In this document: one piece after another, positions 55,464 through 64,000 of the stretch
Position numbering within the stretch: position 1 is the stretch's first letter
How the letters are laid out: the number at the start of each line of letters is the position of its first letter
Source: Fremontodendron californicum
Taxonomy: Eukaryota; Streptophyta; Magnoliopsida; Malvales; Malvaceae
Assembly: GCA_030761205.1 (NCBI GenBank)
Contig: JAULJL010000028.1
Span: 20,015,001-20,079,000, forward strand
Direction of reading: 5' to 3'
Length of the DNA stretch: 64,000 nt
Translations under genes and position numbers: made by a program
The notes under the pieces: generated by a model
What the model was told of the DNA's origin: nothing
Databases searched by the model: none
Seen by the model: the letters and a program-made list of their open reading frames with translations, nothing else

Positions 55464-56871
55464 AGTTAGCAAGGGTCGAGTCCTCAGGGATTGGGTTTTA
55501 GTTTATAAGTTAATAGTTTAAAACTTAAATTCAAGAACAATAAAAGAAAAGGGGATTTTGAAATCATATTTAAACTAAAGTTAACAATAAAAGTAAGATG
55601 CAAGTAAGAAATAAGAAATCAAATATGAGAGAAATATGGTTAAGGTTTCATTCTCCACCACTAGACATCATTAAGAATCAATTTCAAATCTATCAATATC
55701 AACCAACTATCAAAGTTAACAACCGTAGATAACAACAAGCTCTGTTATCCCAATCTTTCCTTAGTTCATCGTTAAATAGAACAAGCTCTCTATTTAATCT
55801 CTAACTATCAAACAACCTAGAATAAGCTCTCTAAGTTCAATTTAATAGCAGCTTTATGATGAGAAAGATAGGCTGATCTAAGCAACAAACACATAAGCTC
55901 GGATTGTTCAACTTAGGTTATGTTCTACTTTGCAATTATTGAAAACTTGACCATAATCATTAATCACAAATTGCTACTTATGATTAGGAAATCAAGACAA
56001 TTACACGGATCAAGACTCCTAACCTAGCATTAGACAATTATCAAGATTTATCTAGTTGGCCACCTAAACAAATCAAAACATCATCATGAACAATTTTAAT
56101 GGAAGAACATAAGCAACTTTGATAGAAAACAATGATAGATAGATTCTGAAAATTAATTACATAACATGTCTAGGGCTTTGAAATCACCCTTAACCAAATA
56201 AAAGTTTAGCCTAGCATAGGCATAGATAATATATACATAAAACTAAAAAGAAAAATAAAAATAAAATAATGGAGAAGAAGAATAAGAATAATGATGATCC
56301 TTGAGTCTCCTCAAAAGATGTCTAGTTTGTGGCTCAAAAGATGGTATTTATAGAGCTTTAAAACCCTGAGAATAAGTCCTTGCCGCATAAGTAAGCCTCG
56401 AGGTGCAAAAATCACGTTTTTGTCTTTTTTTTTAGATTTGCGATTAGGGTTTTTCTGGCCGCAGGGTTCTTTAGGGAGATCTTCTAGCGCCATTTTGAAT
56501 GCCCATTTCTTATCCGATTTGGGCCCATAATATATCGTTGGAAAGAAAATCAAGTCAGCTTCAAAAGTCAAGAAGGAAGTTTCTTCAAATAAAGAATCTA
56601 ACATCATGTTGTCCTTACAACAAGCTCCAGAGGTCAAATCTGCCTGATTGCTTTTCAACCAGAAATTGATATTTTTGACTCCCAAGTCTTCTTCCATCTT
56701 GTGATTATGATTTTGTAAGCTCTTTACCATCATTATTGACATCTTTTGACTTCATTCTCCTTATTGTACCTAAAATTCAAAAACATATTATAAGTAAACA
56801 AGATAAAGATCGAAAACATAACAAAAACTAAAGGTAGAAAGGCATAAAATGTATATTTTATGAGCTTATCA
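55463..56871 (-). repeat. LTR3-a (minus), U5 end truncated, with U3 open frame
   Basis: It starts at TGATAAGCTC on the minus strand (56871) and is cut near the end of U5 at 55463. TATA box plus-strand TATTTATA 56345-56352. R/U5 resembles LTR1/LTR2; U3 is unrelated to LTR1. U3 holds an open frame at 56311-56742 (minus, 143 codons) with KNINFWLKSNQADLTSGACC and PKEPCGQKNPN, shared with LTR3-b and LTR3-d. Confidence 0.8.
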
Positions 56872-57902
56872 AACCACAACTTACACCTAGCCTAAATATA
56901 CTTATATCCTTACCCTTGTTCTAAAGATGGATTATATATTTTGAGACATATTGCAAAAAACAAGGGATATTTTTAGTTGAAAATTTGGGTTGGAAACAAA
57001 AGATAAGTGTGGGGGAAGAAAAGAAAAGAAAAAGTCTAGAGAAAAAGAAATGGATCATTGTCAAATACATTCCCATATTAAAAAAAAAAAAAAAATCTTC
57101 TCTTGAACTTCTAGTTAAAGTAAAGAAAAAGATGTTACAAAGTTGGTTAGAATGAAGCAAAGGCTCAACATGAATATTTAGCCTATGTTATTATGTGCTT
57201 TATAAGAGTTTTGAGAAGTTTTATTTGTATGATCTTATTATGTCTCTAAACTCTTTGGAACCTTTGTGATATCTTTATCCTTTTGTTCTTTAACCACATT
57301 ATAACCCTTTGGCCCCATTACAACCTTGATTAAAGACCTCTTGATTTATGAAGTTGCATGATCTAAATAGTGGAGAATAGGTGGACAAGCAAGCATATGG
57401 TAGAACTGTTTTCATGAGATTGATTGAGTGTAAACACTTTACCACTACTTTAAAGAGTGAAAATCATGAGAGTATCCCATGTGAGAAGTTGAGATTAAGT
57501 TTGAATATGCACTATTTTGATTGAAATATGTTATGTTAATATTGGCTTAACTCAAACAATTTACATTCAAGCATGATTTTTTGTGAAATTCTTTAAGCTA
57601 TTGATTAGTTTATAAGACTTGTCCAATGATTATCTCTAATTTATATTGGAAGGATTAGTTGTAATTATTATTATTATTATTATTTTTAGTTTTTCTTATG
57701 TCTTCAATGTTTGTGGGTATCGTCCTAGTAAACCCTCACGAGACTAAACTCGTCCACTAGGGACATCTAGGGGTTTAAAGGCTTGTGTCACATGCTAAGT
57801 GCCACCGTGATTTCCTACGAAAGTGGATTAGATTAGATTTTCTTATTTTATTTTTATTTTGTTTTGCTCGAGGACTAGCAAAAAGCTAAGTGTGGGGGTA
57901 TT
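56872..57902 (+). other. Element tail fragment with PPT for LTR3-b
   Basis: Conserved non-coding tail from AACCACAACTTAC onward; no gene. G-tract near 57008. PPT hairpin TTTTGCTCG (57862-57870) / CTAGCAAAA (57875-57883), loop AGGA; PPT AAGTGTGGGGG (57888-57898) followed by TATT and the LTR. Confidence 0.75.
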
Positions 57903-59360
57903 TGATAAGCTCATAAAATATACATTTTATGCCTTTCTACCTTTAGTTTTTGTTATGTTTTCGATCTTTATCTTGTTTACTTATAATATATTTTTGAATT
58001 TTAGGTATAATTAGGAGAATGAAGTCAAAAGATGTGAATAATTATGGTAAAGAGCTTACAAAATCGTAATCACAAGATGGAAGAAGACTTGGGAGTCAAA
58101 AATATCAATTTCTGGTTGAAAAGCAATCAGGCAGATTTGACCTCTGGAGCTTGTTGTAAGGAAACAATGATGTTATATTCTTTATTTGAAGAAACTTCCT
58201 TCTTGACTTTTGAAGTTGGCTTGATTATCTTTCCAACGATATATTATGGGCCCAAATTGGATAAGAAATGGGCATTCGAAATGGCGCTAGAAGATCTCCC
58301 TAAGGAACCGTGCGGCCAGAAAAACCCTAATCGCAAATCTGAAAAAAAGGCAAAAACGTGATTTTTCTACCTCCAGGCTTACTTGTGCGGCAAGGACTTA
58401 TTCTCAGGGTTTTAAAGCTCTATAAATGCTATCTTTTGAGCCACAAACTAGACATCTTTTGAGGAGACTCAAGGATCATCATTATTCTTCTTCTTCTTCT
58501 TCTCCATTCTTTTATTTTCTTTTTAGTTTTATTTATATTATCCATGCTTATGTTAGGCTAAACTTCTTTGGTTAAGGGTGATTTCAAAGCCCTAGACATG
58601 TTTTGCAATTGATTTTCTGAATCTATCATTGTTTTCTATCAAAGTTGCTTATGTTCTTCCATTAAAATTGTTCATGATAATGTTTTGATTTGTTTAGGTG
58701 GCCAACTAGATAAATCTTGATAATTATCTATTGCTAGTTTAGGAGTCTTGATCAATGTAATTGTCTTGATTTCCTATTCATAAGTGGCAATTTGTGATTA
58801 ATGATTATGGTCAAGTTTTCAATAATTGTAAAGTGGAACATAACCTAAGTTGAACAATCCGAGCTTATGTGTTTGTTGCTTAGATCAACCTATCTTTCTC
58901 ATCATAAAGCTGCTATTAAATTGAATTTAGAGAGCTTATTCTAGGTTGTTTGATAGTTAGAGATTAAATAGAGAGCTTGTTCTATTTAACGACGAACTAA
59001 GAAAAGATTGGGGTAACAGAGCTTGTTGTTATCTACGGTTGATAACTTTGATAGCTAATTAAGGTTGATAGATATGAAATTGATTCTTAATGATGTCTAG
59101 TGGTGGAGAATGAAACCTTAACCATATTTTTCATATTTGATTCTTCTTAATTACTTGTTTTCTTACTTTTCTTGTTTGCTTATTTTTAAAACTATTTCAA
59201 AACCCCCTTTCTTTTGTTTTCTTTGAATATAAGTTATAAAGTAATAACTCATAGATTAAAACCCAATCCCTGAGGACTCGACCCTTGCTAATCACTATAC
59301 TTTACAATTGATTTTTTTTAGTGCAAGGTTAAATAAGATACACTCTTTTGGGGTGCATCA
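57903..59360 (+). repeat. LTR3-b, complete
   Basis: TGATAAGCTC to GGTGCATCA, 1458 bp. TATA-like TATAAATG 58421-58428. The LTR1-type array of GGCTGGTTATACCGCC repeats is missing. Confidence 0.85.
58044..58361 (+). CDS. Conserved open frame inside LTR3 U3, unrecognised
   Basis: 105 codons, upstream of the TATA box. It is shared with LTR3-a (143 codons, minus, 56311-56742) and LTR3-d (127 codons, 63543-63926), and a diverged, shorter relative is in LTR2-a. LTR3-c has lost it through a TGA and frameshifts. Common blocks are MEEDLGVKNINFWLKSNQ, a SGACCK motif, FEETSFLTF, YYGPK and KEPCGQKNPN. I do not recognise a family. The ends differ among copies, so either a captured exon now acting as promoter DNA or chance openness at high nucleotide identity would explain it. 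Confidence 0.3.
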   Translation: MVKSLQNRNHKMEEDLGVKNINFWLKSNQADLTSGACCKETMMLYSLFEETSFLTFEVGLIIFPTIYYGPKLDKKWAFEMALEDLPKEPCGQKNPNRKSEKKAKT

Positions 59361-60663
59361 AGAGCTTATAAAATCATAATCACAAGATGGAAGAAGACTT
59401 GGGAGTCAAAAATATCAATTTCTGGTTGAAAAGCAATCAAGCAGATTTGACCTCTTGAGCTTGTTGTAAGGAAAACAAGACGTTATAAATTCTTTATTTG
59501 AAGAAACTTCCTTCTTGACTTTTGAATTGGACTTGATTATCTTTCCAATGATATATTATGGGCCCAAATCGGATAATAAATGGGCATCCAAAATGGCGCT
59601 AGAAGATCTGCCTAAAGTACCCTGCGGCCAGAAAAACCCTAATCGCAAATCTAAAAGAAAAATTGCAAAAACGTGATTTTTCTGCCTCCAGACTTACTTG
59701 TGCGGCAAGGACTTATTCTCAGGGTTTTAAAGCTCTATAAATGCCATCTTTTGAGCCACAAACTAGACATCTTTTGAGGAGACTCAAGGATCATCATTAT
59801 TCTTCTTCTCCATTATTATTTTATTTTTTAGTTTTATGTATATATTATCTATGCCTATGCTAGGCTAAACTTCTATTTGGTTAAGGGTAATTTCAAAGCC
59901 CTTTAATTGATTTTCAGATTCTATCTATCATTAATTTTTTATCAAAGTTGCTTATGTTCTTCCATTAAAATTGTTCATGATGATGTCTTGATTTGTTTAG
60001 GTGGCCAACTAGATAAATCTTTATAATTGTCTAATGCTAGTTTAGGAGTTTTGATCCGTGTAATTGTCTTGATTTCCTATTCATAAGTGGCAATTTGTGA
60101 TTAATGATTATGGTCAAGTTTTCAATAATTGCAAAGTGGAACATAACCTAAGTTGAACAATCCGAGCTTATGTGTTTGTTGCTTAAATCAACATATCTTT
60201 CTCATCATAAAGCTGCTATTAAATTGAACTTAGAGAGCTTATTCTAGGTTCTTTGATAGTTAGAGATTATATAGAGAGCTTGTTCTATTTAACGACGAAC
60301 TAAGAAAAGATTGGGGTAACAGAGCTTGTTGTTATCTACGGTTGTTAACTTTGATAGCTAATTAATGTTGATAGATATGAAATTGATTCTTAATGATGTC
60401 TAGTGGTGGAGAATGAAACCTTAACCATATTTTTCATATTTGATTCTTTTTAATTACTTGTTTTCTCATTCTTATTGTTAACTTTAGTTTAAATCTGATC
60501 TCAAATCCCCTTTACTTTTGTTTACTTGTTTTAAAGTGATAAACTATTAACTTATAAACTAAAACCCAATCCCTGAGGACTCGACCCTTGCTAATCACTA
60601 TACTATACAATTGATTCTTTTTAAGTGCAAGGTTAAATAAGATACACTCTTTTGGGTGCATCA
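59361..60663 (+). repeat. LTR3-c, 5' truncated
   Basis: It begins at AGAGCTTATA, the equivalent of 58051 in LTR3-b (about 148 bp missing), and ends GGTGCATCA at 60663. It is joined directly to the end of LTR3-b, as expected if the LTR3-b element inserted here and its left half was lost. U3 frame broken. Confidence 0.8.
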
Positions 60664-62062
60664 AAAAACCCTAGCTAAATTATAATTGTCCTAATCAAAC
60701 AAGAAGTGGCAGCATCTCCTAGTATTATTGGCTAACAACTTTGTCAAACTTGCATTAATTGCATTAATTGCAAGTATCTTTCCTTAAAGCTAATCCTAGT
60801 CAAAGAAGGAGAATTAAATCAGCCAAGACTTTATTTCCTTACACTTACTTTGGCTGGAATGTGTAATCTCTCCTCATTAAAAAGTTCTTTGACTAAGACT
60901 TTCCTACTTTATTCAAACTTGGTTGCCAAGGCTTATATCTTTCCTTAAAACACAAAAGTCAGCCACCTTTCCTTAACTTTAGCCACAAGTCAGCATTTAT
61001 TGAAGGGAGAGAGCTGAAATTCACTTGTTTGATGCCCTAGCTATTGCCTATAAATAAAGAACAAGGGGGCAAACGAAATTTACACTTCTCCAAGCATTAG
61101 AGTTCTGATTTCTTCTTTGTTTTAGAGTTTTTGAGAGAACAAGAGGCTAGATAATTAATATTCTTCTTCTTCTTCTTCTTTCTTTCTTTCTTTCTTTTAT
61201 TTTCTTCTTAGATTCTCTTTAATTTTATGTTTATGTTTACAATGCCTATGCTAGGCTAAACTTTTATTTGGTTAAGGGTGATTTCAAAGCCCTAGACATG
61301 TTATGTAATTAATTTTCAAAATCTATCATTGTTTTCTATCAGAGTTGCTTATGTTCTTCCATTAAAATTGTTCATGATGATGTTTTGATTTGTTTAGGTG
61401 GCCAACTACATAAATCTTGATAATTGTGTAGTGCTAGATTAAGAGTCTTTATCCGTATAATTGTCTTGATTTCCTATTCGTAAGTAGCAATTTGTGATTA
61501 ATGATTATGGTCAAGTTTTCAATAATTGCAAAGTGGAACATAACCTAAGTTGAACAATATGAGCTTATGTGTTTGTTGCTTAGATCAACCTATCTTTCTC
61601 ATCATAAAGATGCTATGAAATTAAACTTAGAGAGCTTATTCTAGGTTCTTTGATAGTTAGATACTAAATAGAGAGCTTGTTTTATTTAACGACAAAATAA
61701 GGAAAGATTGGGGTAACAGAGCTTGTTGTTATCTACGGTTGTTAACTTTGATAGCTAATTGATGTTTATACATATGAAATTGATTCTTAATGATGTCTAG
61801 TGGTGGAGAATGAACCCTTAGCCATATTTCTCATATTTGATTCTTCTTAATTATTTGTTTTATCATTCTTATTGTTAACTTTAGTGTAAATCTGATCTCA
61901 AAATCCCCTTTACTTTTGTTTACTTATTTTTTACGTGATAAACTATTAACCTACAAACTAAAACCCAATCCTTGAGGACTCGACCCTTGCTAATCACTAT
62001 ATTCTACAATTGATTATTTTTAAGTGCAAGGTTAAATAAGATACACTAATTTGGGTGCATCA
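60664..62062 (+). repeat. LTR2-b, 5' truncated 5' LTR of the gag element
   Basis: U3 shares with LTR2-a the block containing ACTTGCATTAATTGCATTAA and the following 250 bp. TATA box 61049-61056. It ends GGTGCATCA at 62062 and is followed by a PBS, so it served as a 5' LTR. Confidence 0.8.
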
Positions 62063-62068
62063 AGTTTT

Positions 62069-62086
62069 TGGCACCGTTGCCGGGGA
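62069..62086 (+). other. Primer-binding site, tRNA-Asp with one mismatch
   Basis: TGGCACCGTTGCCGGGGA; A replaces G at position 5 of the 18-nt match. Confidence 0.85.
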
Positions 62087-62163
62087 TTGCTTTCTTTAGT
62101 TTTTTAGTTTATTGGTTTATTCTTATTTTTTGTTCTAATTATTTACTTTTTTTTTATTAGTGA

Positions 62164-63404
62164 ATGTTCCAAGCTCCCGAAGAAGACTTAAGACTTAAGA
62201 GAATTCGAGAATTTATAACTTCTCACCAAGAACCAATCAAGGAGTTGGTCCAAAACATCCAAGAGGAGCAAAGAGAGATGGTAGCAGCTGACAACCGAAC
62301 TCTCAAACAGCTAGCCGCTCCAGACTTGGGTCAACAACCATTATGCATTGAATATGCTAATCTTGAGGTAGCTTTTGAATTAAAATCTGGTTTGATTCAT
62401 CTTCTCCCAACTTTTCATGGTTTTGCAGGAGAGGATCCAAACAAGCACCTCAAGGAATTCCATGTAGTTTGCTCAAGCATGAGACCAACAGGAGTCACGG
62501 AAGAGCAAGTTAAGTTGAGAGCCTTTCCATTCGCTCTAGCTGCTTCAGCAAAGGAATGGCTCTACTATCCACCATCCGGGACCACCACTACATGGAATGA
62601 TATGAAGAAAGCATTCTTGGAAAGGTATTTCCTAGCATCTAAGGCTGCCAATATTAGAAAAGAGATATGTGGGATTAGGCAATACAACGGAGAGTCCTTA
62701 TATGAATATTGGGAGAGGTTCAAGAAACTTTGTGCATCATGTCCACACCATCAGATAAGTGAACAACTTCTCATCCAATACTTCTATGAAGGTCTCATGC
62801 CCATGGAGAGATGTATGATAGATGCCACTAGTGAGGGAGCTCTAGTTGGTTAGACTCCCGGGGCTGCTAGAACTCTAATCTCCAACATGGTAGCCAATTC
62901 TCAACAATTCTCAATTAGACAAGATCCACCACCACAACCCAAGAGAGTTAATGAGGTAAGTATATCATCCCTTGAACAAAAATTTGATAAACTGACTTCT
63001 CTTGTTCAACAATTGGTTGTAGATAATATACAGCAAATAAAGGCTTGTGGCATATGTTCAAACATGGGGCACCAAATTGATATGTGTCCAACACTTCAAG
63101 AAAACACCAATGAACATGTGAATGCCATGGGTGGATTTCAGAACCGACCAAGGAAATATGATCCCTACTCAAACACTTACAATCCAGGATGGAGGGATCA
63201 TCCAATCTTCAATTATGGAGGGAACCAATCACAAGTTGTTCCTCCACCATTTGACAACAGACCACCTGGTTTTCAGCAAAGAGTGCAACAACCATATCAA
63301 ACCCGACAACAAGTGCCACCACAAAAAAAGTTCAGGTGAGACTCTTGGAGATCTTGTCAAAACCCTTACTACTAATACAATTCAACTTCAACAGGAATCA
63401 AGGG
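62164..63404 (+). pseudogene. Athila-type gag: capsid region plus CCHC zinc knuckle, broken
   Basis: The first frame (62164-62853, 229 codons) contains a retrotransposon gag/capsid domain at about residues 85-215 (GFAGEDPNKHL ... EYWERFKKLC ... YFYEGL). A single TAG at 62851-62853 interrupts it; the same frame continues (62854-63339) through a knuckle CGICSNMGHQIDMC (C-x2-C-x4-H-x4-C, about 63045-63086), AMGGFQ and YSNTYNPGWRDH. A frameshift near 63335 then moves the LGDLVKTL...QQESR segment to another frame. At 63405 an LTR3 replaces the rest. It is the only copy in the window with capsid and knuckle, and gives the reference for recognising ORF1 as a gag remnant. Confidence 0.88.
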
Positions 63405-64000
63405 TGATAAGCTCATAAAATATACATTTTATGCCTTTCTACCTTTAGTTTTTGTTATGTTTTCGATCTTTATCTCGTTTACTTATATTATGTGTTTGAA
63501 TTTTAGGTACAATAAGAAGAATAAAGTCAAAAGATGTAAATAATGATGGTAAATAGCTTACAAAATCATAATCACAAGATGGTAGAAGACTTGGGAGTCA
63601 AAAATATCAATTTCTGGTTGAAAAGCAATCAGGCATATTTGACCTCTGGAGCTTGTTGTAAGGAAAACATGATGTTAGATTCTTTATTTGAAGAAACTTC
63701 CTACTTGACTTTTCAAGTTGACTTGATTATCTTCCCAACGATATATTATGGGCCCAAATCGGATAAGAAATGGGTATTCAAAATGGCGCTAGAAGATCTC
63801 CCTAAAGAACCATGTGGCCAGAAAAACCCTAATCACAAATCTAAAAAAAGGCTAAGACGTGATTTTTGCACCTCCAGGCTTACTTGTGCGGCAAAGACTT
63901 ATTCTCAGGATTTTAAAGCTCTATAAATACCATCTTTTGAGCCACAAACTAGACATCTTTTGAGGAGACTCAAGGATCATCATTATTCTTCTTCTTCTTC
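63405..64000 (+). repeat. LTR3-d, truncated by the window end
   Basis: TGATAAGCTC onward, same U3 as LTR3-b, TATA box TATAAATA 63922-63929. It contains the U3 open frame at 63543-63926. A possible left target duplication is AAGGG (63400-63404); the right side is outside the window. Confidence 0.85.

Noticed and set aside
62164..63404. Intact autonomous element
   Set aside because: The gag has a stop and frameshift, and no reverse transcriptase or integrase motif follows; an LTR3 interrupts it.

Overview
The window is plant nuclear DNA, most likely from a eudicot, and I can attribute essentially all of it to LTR retrotransposons. It is AT-rich and holds no recognisable single-copy host gene, tRNA, rRNA or CRISPR array. 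The elements belong to one group of Ty3/gypsy retrotransposons. Their primer-binding sites match the 3' end of plant tRNA-Asp over 18 nt, their plus-strand primer is a purine tract of the type AAGTGTGGGGG, and the protein remnants (gag with a CCHC knuckle, a DLGA-type protease) are Athila-like. No reverse transcriptase, RNase H or integrase is visible, so every element here is non-autonomous or broken.

LTRs come in three types that share a similar 3' portion (R/U5, ending GGTGCATCA) but have unrelated U3 promoters. LTR1 begins TGATAACTCG and is 1.8-2.1 kb. LTR2 begins TGATAAGTGC and is about 1.8 kb. LTR3 begins TGATAAGCTC and is about 1.46 kb.

Layout: (1) 1-6011, element A, 5' end outside the window, with ORF2, a broken LOG gene and a 3' LTR. 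(2) 6012-10634, tandem copies of a 2.29 kb unit of 3' tail plus LTR. (3) 10635-10988, a protease fragment. (4) 10987-13710 and 35121-35757, minus-strand element C, split by B. (5) 13736-34774, element B, whose internal region is interrupted at 16884-29076 by element D in a tandem LTR-internal-LTR-internal-LTR arrangement flanked by GGGGG target duplications. (6) 35758-44301, minus-strand element E. (7) 44302-55445, an LTR1 (G) split by the young element F (44636-54187, target duplication GAAAT). (8) 55463-62062, a pile of LTR3 and LTR2 pieces. (9) 62063-63404, a gag remnant, cut off by another LTR3 that runs off the window.

The most interesting system is a gene cassette carried by A, B, E and F but not by D. 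It has two parts: ORF2, an unrecognised 178-aa protein with a basic patch and four closely spaced cysteines, followed by a full-length LOG-type gene (cytokinin riboside 5'-monophosphate phosphoribohydrolase family, 215 aa). LOG is open in B, E and F and frameshifted in A; ORF2 is open in all four. The cassette lies between two related copies of a 3'-UTR segment that ends in an RNA-type hairpin plus a G-rich purine tract. Comparable hairpins precede the genuine PPTs, and their stems show compensatory changes. Together this looks like a family of non-autonomous retrotransposons that has acquired and is spreading a cytokinin-activation-type gene with an unknown partner. Whether either protein is made or active cannot be told from sequence alone.
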